Assembly: GCA_009746045.1 (NCBI GenBank)
Contig: RPFO01000079.1
Coordinates: forward strand, 3,770,507-3,814,160
DNA length: 43,654 bases
Origin: Mesostigma viride
Lineage: Eukaryota; Streptophyta; Mesostigmatophyceae; Mesostigmatales; Mesostigmataceae
Direction of reading: 5' to 3'
Position 1 is the first letter of the stretch, and each line of letters opens with the position of its first letter. Of this stretch, positions 31,690-41,544 are shown piece after piece. The notes under the pieces were generated by a model. It was not told the DNA's origin, did not search any database, and saw only the letters and a list, made by a program, of their open reading frames with translations. A program made the position numbers and the translations under genes.

Positions 31690-33400
31690 ATCTCACTCCC
31701 TCCTCCCCCACCCTACCGCCACCACCCCGACCCGTCCACCGCCCACCACTTCCGCCTTCCCCTCCTGCCCCGTCCTACCCCACCCTTCCCGCTCATCCCC
31801 CCCCCCTTGCCATCACCCTGTACTCTCCCGCTTGCACACACACGCACACACACGCGGCCGACGCTGATCGATGCCGACACCCTCCCACCCCCCCTCCGTC
31901 CTCCCTCCTCCTTCCTCCAAAACTGCCACCACCCGTCCCACCGCCACAACCCACCCTCTCCGCGTCCCCCTCCTCCACTCCTTTCCCCACCCCCACGCCC
32001 TTCCCCCCCACCCTTGCCCCCGCCATACCATCGTCCAACACACCCTTCCCGCTCTCCTCCCCACCATTACCACCACCCACCACCCTATCCTCTGTCCGTT
32101 CCCCCCCCCCCGCCCCCGACAAGAACTTAGGATGCCGCCAACCCCCAGCCCCCCCCCCATCCTCCCTCACCAACCCTACCTCCACCACCCATCCCCACAA
32201 CCGCCACCACCCATCCCACCGCCACAGCCCACTACCTCCGCTTCCCCCTCCTCCACTCCTTCCCCGCCCCACCCCCTTCCCCACCACCCTTACCCTTGAC
32301 ACACCATGTCCCCCCGCTGCCCCCGCCGCCGCCGCCGAGGACGTCACCCCAGCCCCCCGCCCCCCCCCCCCCTCCTCTCCACCCCTACCGCCACCACCCG
32401 CCCCCCCCCCATCTCCACCGACGCTGATACGGCCACACCAGCCCTTTCCTCGTCAACACCCCCTCTACCGCCACCACCCTTCCCACCACCTACCACCTCC
32501 ACCCCATACCACCCATGACACCACCCAGCACCTCGGCCCCACCTCCCCACCGCCCTCCTCCCCTTACCACCGCCCCCCACCCACCCACCCACCCACCCAC
32601 CCACCCACCCACCCACCCACCCACCCACCCACCACCCACCCACCCACCCACCCACCCACCCACCCACCCACCCACCCACAACTTGCCCCCCCTCCGGCTC
32701 CCCCGTCAGTCTGCCACTGTCACTCCCAGTCAGTGCCTCGCCCCACTACTACCTCCCTTCCCCGCCATACCGACGCCCCCCGCCCACCACCACCACCACC
32801 CCGCTCCCCTCATCTTCCGGCGCCCTCCACAAGCAACGCTTCTCGGACGAACGGCTCCTGTGGCCACCCTGTTTGGGGACGTCAGCTAGCACAGTGATAG
32901 GTGGCTCTAGATCATGCGGCAAACTGGCACGAGGCCCCGGAACGCCAGTCTGGCCCCCGGGGAATAAATACCCCCAGTGAGACCAAGCCTTCCTCCCCAC
33001 CAGCACCACCCATACCACCACCACCGCCCACCACCTCCGCCCTCCCCCCCAGCCCCCCCCCTTGTTCCTCACCTCCACCGCCACCCCCACCGCCACCATA
33101 CAGGCCATCGCCACCGCCTACCACCTCCGCCCTCCCTTCCTCCGCCGTACTCCCTACCCGCACCACCACCCCTGCCCCTTCTCCCTCCTCCCCCGCGAGG
33201 GAGCCTCCCCCCCCCCTCCCAGCCGCCGACGACGATGCCGCCACCCCCTGGCCCCCCCCCCTCCTTCCTCCCCACCGGCCACCGCCACCCCCACCGTCAC
33301 CACCCATGTCACCGCCACCGCCTCCCACCTCCGACTCCACCGCCACCCCCGACCCCACCCCACCTCCCGGCCTCCTCCACCGGCAGCAAGCTCCTACTAC
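31690..33400. repeat. C-rich, CCACC-type low-complexity core between the inverted arms
   Basis: The plus strand is overwhelmingly C with A/T spacing (CCACC, CCGCCACC), including a pure (CCCA)n run at about 32578-32680. Very long proline-rich open frames (up to 442 codons) follow from this composition and are not called. Confidence 0.85.
32878..32998 (+). repeat. Direct repeat copy 1 within the C-rich core
   Basis: GACGTCAGCTAGCACAGTGA, then GGTGGCTCTAGATCATGCGG and GGCCCCGGAACGCCAG to CCAAGCC is repeated at 33431-33571 with about 90 percent similarity by eye over the shared core. Confidence 0.75.
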
Positions 33401-33430
33401 GACGGGCTGATTTGGATGACTGCAGTGGAC

Positions 33431-33571
33431 AGCGTCAGATAGCACACTGATAGGTGGTTCTAGATCATGCGGCAATCTGGCGTGAGGCCCCGGAAGGCCA
33501 GCCTGGCCCCCGGGGAACTAATCCCTCCAGGTTATTCCCCTTGGACCAAGCCTTACGCAATGCCCATGCCC
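33431..33571 (+). repeat. Direct repeat copy 2 within the C-rich core
   Basis: AGCGTCAGATAGCACACTGA, GGTGGTTCTAGATCATGCGG and GGCCCCGGAAGGCCAG match copy 1; an extra ~18 bp precedes the final CCAAGCC. Confidence 0.75.
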
Positions 33572-33602
33572 CATGGTGTAACCCCGAAACAAGGTTTTTC
33601 CC

Positions 33603-33662
33603 CTGTTGGGCCCTATCCCCTAAACCCTAAACCCTAAACCCTAAACTGTTGGGCCCTATCCC
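33603..33662. repeat. Interstitial plant-type telomere repeat inside a 17-bp duplication
   Basis: CTGTTGGGCCCTATCCC at 33603-33619 is repeated exactly at 33646-33662. Between them lie 26 bp of CTAAACC repeat (3.7 units of CCCTAAA). The complementary strand is the TTTAGGG telomere repeat of plants and many green algae. Confidence 0.85.
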
Positions 33663-33916
33663 GGCAGGTTTTCCCTTCTGGCGCACAGCCCGCATGTAGG
33701 TAGTCTGGCATGCTATCCCTATTGACACGGCGAGATCCCGGCGACCAGCAATTGGAGAATCCAGCGCTTAATTCATCAGCCCCTTGGGGGCAATCCTGTT
33801 GTACTGTTTTCTCAGCTGTATACTGTTTGCTGACGTTCTGATGTCTCAAATCTTGGCTATTTGGCCCTGAAGTAAGCTTCGGCCGACAACGACGCAGCCG
33901 ACGCGCGTAGTTAGTT

Positions 33917-34010
33917 AGTTGTATCCCACGCCGCACATGGCAGCAGAGAGTCTGTAGTGGCCGAGGGCCGGTATATGTTTAGCATATCGGATGGTACTAG
34001 GGTAATTTGA
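33917..34010 (+). repeat. Solo copy of the palindromic-MITE arm
   Basis: GTATCCCACGCCGCACATGG through GGCCGAGGGCCGG and ATATCGGATGGTACTAGGGTA matches the arm at 3288-3463, preceded by TAGTTAGTTAGTT. It lies inside the long-inverted-repeat element. Confidence 0.65.
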
Positions 34011-34153
34011 TGTGGACTGTTGCATCATCAGACACACCCGCGCTGAACGCTGCTCGGTGGGTCGACTAGCAATCCGTCACACGTCACAAGTATCCGCGGA
34101 GGGAATGGCATGTGGAATTGTGGCGTGGGACAACAGGTAGCATGGGTACTCCC

Positions 34154-35035
34154 CTGATGTGGCGGTTGGTGCCTCGGATCCCTGGCCGGCGGCGCAGTGT
34201 CGGGGCTGATTCCGCGAGTGCTGATCCGCGACGGCAGGCGTGATTACTTGACTCAGGAAGGTGCCCACGGTGCAGGATTCCGGTCGTGGTGGTGGCCCCG
34301 ATTCCGATGTCCCGTGCCGGCACGCCGGCTCGCCCGCCAAGCTTCCATCTGCATAGCATACGGGGGTGGGGGATGGGGGGGGGGAGTCCTGTGGAGTGGC
34401 GTGGAGTCTGTGGGCGTGATGGGTTTGCAGGGGTGTTGCTGTGGCCGTGGGTGGGGCACTGGGCGCGGGGGTGACCTATACCGTTGGCGATACCGTTGCG
34501 GGAGGTGAACTGGGTGGGTAGGCACTGGTCCTGGGTCATGTGTGTGGGGTGGGGGGTGGGGGTGGGTGGGGGGGGGGGGGGCCCTTTTGGCGGGTGTCAT
34601 GGGGGACATTGTTGTGGGTTGACTGTGAAGTAGTTGTGGGACACAGTTGTCAATGCAGGGATCTCGTGCGTAGGTCACACGTTTGTGTGAGGGTTGGGGA
34701 CTCTTGGTTTGCGGGGGTGGCTTGGATGGGCTACGTAGGCGGGCTTGTCGGTGGTCGGTGCAGCAGTGTCAGTTGTGGTTGAGTGGACAGCTGGTTGGCT
34801 GCCCCGGAGGCCGGGGTTGGTTATGGTTCGCGTTGATGGTCGGGTCGTCGTATGTTGGGCAGCGGGGGGTGGGGTGCAGTTGTGTAGGGGGACTTCGTTG
34901 GGGGGTGGTGGGGCGTATGGATGGTGTGGGGCCGATGGGGTGACATGTATTTGTGGGTGGGGCGGGCCACAGACAGGTCGGGTACATGGCACATGGGAGT
35001 TAGTGGAGTGGAGTGGGCTGGCTTGGGTGTGGGAC
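34154..35035. repeat. Right arm of a long inverted repeat
   Basis: The inverted counterpart of 30565-31689, beginning CCCTGATGTGGCGGTTGG and ending near CCCACCCAAGCC-type sequence on the complement. A short plus-strand G run (34570-34581) corresponds to the poly-C of the left arm. Confidence 0.8.
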
Positions 35036-35377
35036 GAGGAGTTTTACACAGCCACACAGTCTTAGTACATTGCATCACGCATGCTGGACATGTGTTATCG
35101 TGGGCGCTGTTAAACACTCAAGCGCAAGGAGGCCTATATCATCAGTGTCGTTGCCTGGCATGCATCAATACCATTGCTGCAGGGCCTGTCTACACGTGCA
35201 GATGGTCGTGATTCTGAGAGAGTATAATGTGCTGACCAATTGCTATGGGAAGATGTGCAGGTATGCTAGGTTCGTGGCCTTTGACATGCCAGGGTGCCCA
35301 CAGCCCCACACAGCGTAACGCACCGTTTTTTTTAGGACTTGTGGTAGGCGTCCTTTTTTCTTCATTTTTCTCGTGGG

Positions 35378-36160
35378 AGGGTGGGCGGGCGGGCGGGCGG
35401 CGGCGGGCGGGCGGGCGGGCGGGCGGGCGGGCGGCGCGGCGGGCGGGCGGCGGGCGGGCGGGCGGGCGGGCGGGCGGGCGGGCGGGCGGGCGGCGGGCGG
35501 GCGGGCGGGCGGCGGCGGGCGGCGGGCGGCGGCGGGCGGGCGGCGGGCGGGCGGGCGGGCGGCGGGCGGGCGGGCGGGCGGGCGGCGGGCGGGCGGGCGG
35601 GCGGGCGGGCGGGCGGCGGCGGGCGGGCGGGCGGGCGGGCGGGCGGCGGCGGGCGGGCGGCGGGCGGGCGGGCGGGCGGGCGGGCGGGCGGGGGCGGGCG
35701 GCGGGCGGCGGGGCGCGGGCGGGCGGCGGCGGGCGGGCGGGCGGGCGGCGGGCGGGCGGGCGGGCGGGCGGCGGCGGCGGGTGGGTGGGTGGGTGGTGGG
35801 TGGGTGGGCGGGTGGGTGGGTGGGTGGGTGGGTGTTGTGGTGGTGTGGGTGGGAGTGGGTGGGTGGATGGGTGGGTGGGCGGCGGGCGGGCGGGCAGGCG
35901 GGCAGCCGGGCAGGTGGGCGGGTGGGTTGGTGTTGGGGTGGTGTGTGCAGGGGAAGGGGGGGGGGGGCGAAGGGATGTGTGCGTGGGTGGGCGGGGGGGT
36001 TGGTGGGTAGATGGGTGGGTGGGCGTGGCGTGGTCGGTGGGGTTGGTGGTGGCGGAGGTGGGGTGGTGGCGAGGGCGGTGACCGCGTCGAGGGTAGTGGT
36101 GGTGCGTAGTGGGGGTGGGGGGTGGGGGGTGGGGGAGGTGGGGGGGTGATGGCTGTGGCA
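35378..36160. repeat. G-rich array of mixed GGGC and GGC units, grading into GGGT
   Basis: From 35378 to about 35785 the sequence is built almost only from GGGC and GGC units in irregular order; it then changes to GGGT-type units and ends in mixed G/T sequence. Arginine/proline or glycine/alanine frames here are artefacts. Confidence 0.9.
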
Positions 36161-36259
36161 TAATTCGTTCATTTAGGTAGTGGCTGTGGTAGGGGCAGTG
36201 GGGGTGGCGGTGGTGGAGTGGTTGCGAGGGGACAGTGGGGAGAGGGTGCACTATACTTT

Positions 36260-36560
36260 TCGTCCGAGGGTGGTAAAAAGCATCCGAGGAGTAAATTACG
36301 AGGTCTTATATCTTACTACCTAGATCCGAGGCGTGAGATCCAACGCCGTAATCATTACTACGTAGGATGATAGGGTAGTAATTTTACTAGCCGTAAGTAA
36401 GAGTAACGTTACGACTGCACATCTTTGGTAGTACATTACCGACAGAGTAAATTACCGCGACGGGTCTTGGTTGGTAATCTACCACCTGTAGATTAGGTGC
36501 CAGTGATCCGATGCTGTAAGATACGTTTCAGTAAGCTACTTCGGGGATCTTTGCCTGTAC
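36260..36560. other. GTAA/TTAC-rich non-coding segment
   Basis: GTAA, TTAC and GTAAATTAC words are strongly over-represented (for example GAGTAAATTACGAG and GAGTAAATTACCGC). This resembles, in weaker form, the region at 40590-41095. No gene is seen. Confidence 0.5.
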
Positions 36561-36758
36561 ACGGCCAGATGGATAATTATATTGTAATGGAGAAGTGGGA
36601 GAACGTGCGTGTCTATTAGCAAATGCAGCGAAATATAAAAATGTAGTTATCAGCCTTTTTCGCCTATTCAGCAGTTGTCGTTGTCGGCCGTTGTCATTAA
36701 GCGGCTATAGATTATGTGTGCTGGGGCCGGTGAAAAGACGCTAGCAAAGTTCGTCTGA

Positions 36759-37869
36759 ATGGCGTCCAATAGAGGGGATTTTATTCTTAGTGGATTGTTG
36801 GACGAGGAGAAGGCGAGGTTGCTGGCGGAGAATGCGAAAGAGCAGAGGGAAGCAGCGGAAGCCGTGCGTGGAAGATGAGGTAACGGGATGGAGTGTGGGC
36901 CCTGGCTTCTGGTTATGAAATGATGGCGGTTGCAGGCCAGCCGTGCTCGCTGGTAATGGGTGCGTGGTGTTGAAATCCAAGTTCTGCGCGTATTCTGTTT
37001 TTTGGTCAATGATTGAAGGGATGTCGCCTTGTTTTATTTTTGTGCATCTGCGTCCCGTCGTGACTGCCTCGTCATGGACGCCCAGGGGTAGAAGTTCGAA
37101 CGAGGGAATGATTTTTCAAACGCCTGGATATGTTATGATAGTACGAATAAATGGTAATGGGTAGAGGCGGCCAAAATTTTGTTGGAAGTGTGCCAACGCC
37201 GCACATACGACTTGAACAACCCTAGGTATCTTAGGAAAAGGAAACACGGATACGTCGGAGTGGAGGAAGAGGAAGACGATGACGATGGTGAAGACGGAGA
37301 GGTTTACAATGGAGGCCTTGAGAATGGGGAGACATTGAAGCAGGAGAGCAGGGTAGCGGTGAGTGGCCCGTCATGAATTACATTGTGGTTGCAGTTGTTA
37401 GCGAGGCGTGTTGATTGCTTCTTGCCGCGGGTAATCGCTAGCGTGCATAACCTTCTTTTTTCAACAGGTGTTCTGGTGCATTGACTGCCGCAAAGCAATT
37501 AATGGGACTGATTATGTGCCTATCATGCCGTTTGGGAATCATACATTGCCAACATTTCGTGTTTAGAAGGCGCGCCTTCAGAAGCATATTCAGCACCGCA
37601 CGAGCCAGGTGCTGAAGGCGTGCTTGGAGAGGAAGGGGTATAAAGTGCGCATGACCGCATCGAAGAAGAAGAAGCAGCAGGAATCGGGCAAGACCATGAT
37701 AACCGAGCCAGGATTGGCTTTCGTGCATGCAGTACATGGTGCGGCGCAGGCAGTGAATGCTGCATCGATTGCAGCGGTGCAGCCTGTGGCCATGGCGGTG
37801 CAGGGCGCGGGTCCTGAAGTGTGGGCGTTGGCGAAGCAGATTCACGATGCTGTCATGGCCACGTTGTGA
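36759..37869 (+). pseudogene. Acidic, zinc-finger-like protein, decayed, at least two exons
   Basis: An ATG at 36759 opens a helical charged stretch (LLDEEKARLLAENAKEQREA) that stops soon after. A better-defined exon ending at 37358 encodes YLRKRKHGYVGVEEEEDDDD and stops at a GTGAGT donor. An acceptor TTTTTTCAACAG at 37467 opens VFWCIDCRKAINGTDYV, then GNHTLPTF, interrupted by an in-frame TAG (37564-37566), then KARLQKHIQHRTSQVLK, and the frame ends at 37869. C-x2-C followed by spaced histidines looks like a BED-type or similar DNA-binding finger of transposases, but this is an inference. The 109-nt intron joins in phase. The TAG suggests a pseudogene. Function unknown. Confidence 0.4.
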
Positions 37870-37950
37870 AGCCAAGGAATGGGTGTTGGTTCCAGTCAGG
37901 TGCCTCGCCCGGAGGAAGCTTTTCTGCTGTAAGCAGAGGTGCGGCATCAA

Positions 37951-38042
37951 GCATTTGCAATCGCCATGAGAGCAGTGGAGATGTCAGCGGCATGAAGCAT
38001 TTGCAATCGCCATGAGAGCAGTGGAGATGTCTGCGGCATTGG
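37951..38042 (+). repeat. 46-bp tandem duplication
   Basis: GCATTTGCAATCGCCATGAG followed by AGCAGTGGAGATGTC and GCGGCAT occurs twice, starting at 37951 and 37997, with one base difference. Confidence 0.85.
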
Positions 38043-38654
38043 GAGATCTGCAGACAATTGCAGGAGGACATTGTGCGGTACGCTTGTAGGGTGTATGCTG
38101 TGTTGTTCCGCTCGCTAATGGACATGTGCCCCTGTAACCTCTTCCAGGCTAGTATCTGCTATCCACCTCTTCAGGCTTGAAAAGTAAATTGCTGTACGGT
38201 TCACAATTGGCATGGCTTGACATGCACGCGTCCTTGACTGTGGTCTGCATGGGTTTGGGGTTTAGCGGTTTACATCAGACTCTGCTGTGTATCTGCTTAA
38301 TCAGCCGACGTGTCACATGGGGACAGCAACGGCGCTGGGATGCAGCCCGGTGTGAATGCGAGTAAGGTACGCGCTGTCATGCATGGCGGATGGGGCGTGG
38401 AAGCCACGACCCACGTTTTTGTGTGTGCACGGGGGGCTAGGGGGCAAGTCGTTGTGTTGCTGCCATCCATATGGCCATGGATATGCGGGAAGCTTTCCCT
38501 GTACCCATACTTAATGATGCATGGACTGGTTGTGACAGCCAAGGGTTTAGCTGTCGTGGGTTTGCTGAGTGATCATGGCAGTCTGCTAGGCTGGTGCTAG
38601 AACAGCCATAGCGCGGTTACTGCTATGTCTTGCCCGTGCTAACTGATGCTGCAG

Positions 38655-38783
38655 CCATGCGTGGAGCGCGAATCGTCCCGTGAGGAGAAGGAGGAGGCGG
38701 GGCCGGTGCACCCATGGGCAGGGCCGGAGAAGAAGGACGCGGAGCACCCAGTGTGGGAGAAGGAGAAGGCGGGGAAGCACTGA
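38655..38783 (+). other. Possible terminal exon (charged C-terminus), unknown protein
   Basis: An acceptor TGATGCTGCAG ends at 38654; the open frame that follows encodes ESSREEKEEAG, then GPEKKDAEHP and WEKEKAGKH before TGA at 38781-38783. No family is recognised. A hairpin-bearing repeat tail lies about 115 bp further on. Confidence 0.3.
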
Positions 38784-38839
38784 AGCTCCACCCCATGTCA
38801 GGCCTCTAGTATAGGTGCCAGTTAACTAAACCCATGCAC

Positions 38840-38945
38840 GTGCAGGTTGTAGCTCAGAATGTATTTAAAATCATATGCCCCTTTTCAGGTATATGTGTAA
38901 CAGTGACTCCCAACGGATATATGTTCCTAATTTATTAAATTCTTA
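38840..38945 (+). repeat. Diverged copy of the ORF1-element 3' tail
   Basis: TGCAGGTTGTAGCTCAGAAT, then CATATGCCCCTTTTCAGG and GTGACTCCCAACGGATATATG match the end of the tail at 12283-12490. The hairpin (38899-38925) is weakened by substitutions. TTCCTAATTTATTAAATTC follows. Confidence 0.7.
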
Positions 38946-39065
38946 CTGAATAATTGTTGTCTTTATGAACCCATGAAGAGCAAAGCCCGGTGGGGAGTAC
39001 ATGTAACGCATTACCACGAGAAGGGGTCCCCACACCGCATTTCTTCGCTCTCTGTTCCTATGCAG

Positions 39066-39185
39066 AACAAGAAGAGGTGGAAGACCAATGTCCCGGCTCA
39101 CACGCCAGCCCATGTGGGTAAGCCCCCTCCCCCAAAGCGGAAGGGGCGCTTTGGGGAGAAGTGTAGTGAGGATTTTGTAGACTAG
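39066..39185 (+). other. Possible terminal exon (basic C-terminus), unknown protein
   Basis: An acceptor-like GTTCCTATGCAG ends at 39065; the frame encodes NKKRWKTNVPAHTPAHVG, then KPPPPKRKGRFGEK and CSEDFVD, ending TAG at 39183-39185. The hairpin of the second tail family lies 77 bp beyond. No family is recognised. Confidence 0.3.
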
Positions 39186-39189
39186 ATAG

Positions 39190-39300
39190 CTTAGAGTTAG
39201 CTTATTTCGATGTCGCGGCTTGACCCACCTCTACCCATTCAGCAAGGAATATGCATGTGCTGCATGATCTCCCAACGGAGGCATGTTATAATTTTATTTG
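39190..39300 (+). repeat. Dispersed repeat end (second tail family) with hairpin
   Basis: GCTTAGAGTTAGCTTATTTC through CGCGGCTTGACCCACCTC to a hairpin at 39262-39286 matches 21106-21215. Arms are GCATG/CATGT (one wobble) and CTCC/GGAG, loop CAAC; TATAATTTTATTTGATTC follows. Confidence 0.75.
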
Positions 39301-39329
39301 ATTCTTTAATGTAGTGTCTTGGGGCATGA

Positions 39330-39436
39330 TGCAGATGAGATTTGTAACTTCCGTGTAATTATGTTTCTAAAGAGATTAGCATAGTACTCTAAACATGCCC
39401 ATGCGCATGACACGCAAGTACTAACTTACTTACACC
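39330..39436 (+). mobile_element. 5'-truncated LINE 3' end with TTAC tail
   Basis: GTGTAATTATGTTTCTAAAG, GAGATTAGCATAGTACTC and GCGCATGACACGCAAGTACT, then AACTTACTTAC, match the minus-strand 3' end of the LINE at 597-937. Only the last ~100 bp are present, as is typical of abortive LINE insertion. Confidence 0.75.
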
Positions 39437-39650
39437 AGACCTGGCAATAAACAAGCATTGATGGGATGGACCCAGCGATACATAATGGGCGTGCATGCGT
39501 AAAAAATATACACTATGCATGGCCCAATGGGCATGCATTCAAATAATTACAAATGAAGGCCGCCATGAGAGCACTGAAGCTAAACCAGACCGGGCCACAA
39601 TTAACCCTCCAGCACCAAAGTTCCACTGCATCATGTAAGACAAGCCTGAC

Positions 39651-40577
39651 ATCCATCCATCCATCCATCCATCCATCCATCCATCCATCCATCCATCCAT
39701 CCATCCATCCATCCATCCATCCATCCATCCATCCATCCATCCATCCATCCATCCATCCATCCATCCATCCATCCATCCATCCATCCATCCATCCATCCAT
39801 CCATCCATCCATCCATCCATCCATCCATCCATCCATCCATCCATCCATCCATCCATCCATCCATCCATCCATCCATCCATCCATCCATCCATCCATCCAT
39901 CCATCCATCCATCCATCCATCCATCCATCCATCCATCCATCCATCCATCCATCCATCCATCCATCCATCCATCCATCCATCCATCCATCCATCCATCCAT
40001 CCATCCATCCATCCATCCATCCATCCATCCATCCATCCATCCATCCATCCATCCATCCATCCATCCATCCATCCATCCATCCATCCATCCATCCATCCAT
40101 CCATCCATCCATCCATCCATCCATCCATCCATCCATCCATCCATCCATCCATCCATCCATCCATCCATCCATCCATCCATCCATCCATCCATCCATCCAT
40201 CCATCCATCCATCCATCCATCCATCCATCCATCCATCCATCCATCCATCCATCCATCCATCCATCCATCCATCCATCCATCCATCCATCCATCCATCCAT
40301 CCATCCATCCATCCATCCATCCATCCATCCATCCATCCATCCATCCATCCATCCATCCATCCATCCATCCATCCATCCATCCATCCATCCATCCATCCAT
40401 CCATCCATCCATCCATCCATCCATCCATCCATCCATCCATCCATCCATCCATCCATCCATCCATCCATCCATCCATCCATCCATCCATCCATCCATCCAT
40501 CCATCCATCCATCCATCCATCCATCCATCCATCCATCCATCCATCCATCCATCCATCCATCCATCCATCCATCCATC
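39651..40577. repeat. (CCAT)n array, about 230 uninterrupted units
   Basis: A perfect tetranucleotide array of about 927 bp without visible interruption. Pro-Ser-Ile-His and Met-Asp-Gly-Trp frames across it are artefacts. Its purity indicates a recent expansion or active length change. Confidence 0.97.
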
Positions 40578-40589
40578 ACTAGGAGTTAA

Positions 40590-41095
40590 TTTTACGGGGC
40601 GTAAACGCCCCGGTTGAGGTTACCGGGGCGGTTACTGGCCAGTAACCATGTACGTTTAAGGTTACCGGCCAGGTTACCGGCCGGTAACCCGGAATGCAAC
40701 AGACTAAATACCGGCCGGTAATGGTTACCGGGCGGTATTAGTTACCGGAACGTTTACTGGGCGGTAACCTTTACCGGAGCCGTAACCATGCCCGTAACCT
40801 ATCTGGGTTACGGTCATGGTTACGGCCCAAGTAGAAGTTACCGGGCGGTAAACTGGTATGGTTACGGGACCAGTTCTGAGAACCGGGATGGGTTACCGGC
40901 ATGGTTACGGGACCAGTTCTGATAACCGGGCCTGGCTACTGGCCTGGTTACGGGTCCGTCAACCGTCCCGTAACCTGCAGTAGTTACGGCCCAGTAGTTG
41001 ACCCTGGTTACTGCGGTGGTTACGGGGCCGGTTATGCCCCAGTAATATTAGTAACCCATGCCTACAACGCAGCCTGTCCGGGTTATGGCCCCGAA
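40590..41095. repeat. Cryptic repeat region of GTTACCGG/CCGGTAAC words
   Basis: GTTAC, GTAAC and CCGG words dominate for about 500 bp, often as GGTTACCGG or CCGGTAACC at roughly 11-12-bp spacing, on both strands. Units are too diverged for a simple tandem repeat. It starts just after the CCAT array and fades near 41095. Confidence 0.8.
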
Positions 41096-41544
41096 TTCTA
41101 AAATGCATTGACCCCGGCTATGGTGAGTGGCTTGCATGATATGGTGCTTTTCAAGATGCATTTTTGAATTAGGCATTTCATTAAAATGTTTAAGAAGTCA
41201 TTAATAATCAATTGCACGAATCACTTCCATCCGATGTTGTCAACGTGGGCTTCATGATGAAATCGTGGAGATGACGCACATGAAGTTCACGGAACATCTT
41301 AGGTAATAAATTAAGCCGTTACGGCAGTAGAACCTTGGCCGATGAGGGTGGCGTCTTGAAGCTGTTGTCACCCTCAAGTCCGCTCGGCCAGGGGTAATCG
41401 CCCATGTTGATTTGAAAGGTACCGCCGTCCATATGGCGGCTCCGCTTTTGGTGCGAGTTGACCAACTTCCCGTCTTAATCATTCCGGATTGCCTGCAGTT
41501 CATTCCGCCTTTGTCCAAGTAAGACAGCAACTGTCACGCACTCA

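Noticed and set aside
31569-32897. 442-codon proline-rich open frame (extensin-like)
   Set aside because: Composition follows from C-rich DNA; similar frames are open in other phases and there are no extensin Ser-Hyp4 or Tyr motifs in order.
33415-33480. tRNA-like pol III boxes (GACTGCAGTGG; GGTTCTAGATC) in the direct repeat
   Set aside because: Box A match needs an inserted base, box B lacks the GA core, there is no cloverleaf, and copy 1 loses the box A part.
34540-36172. Glycine/alanine/arginine-rich proteins on both strands
   Set aside because: Products of GGGC, GGC and GGGT simple sequence; open in several frames at once.
11600-37566. Alternative genetic code with TAG read as glutamine (as in some ulvophytes)
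   Set aside because: TAG at ~11609 and 37564 would read well as Gln, but the VTT gene ends properly at TAG and the synthase at TAA, and other decayed frames have TGA and indels, so pseudogene decay is simpler.
39513-40617. Met-Asp-Gly-Trp or Ile-His-Pro-Ser repeat proteins of over 300 codons
   Set aside because: Translation of the CCAT array only.
40901-41101. 66-codon Gly-Tyr-Pro-rich frame (GPGYWPGYG)
   Set aside because: Follows from the GGTTACCGG word repetition and has no start context or partner exon.
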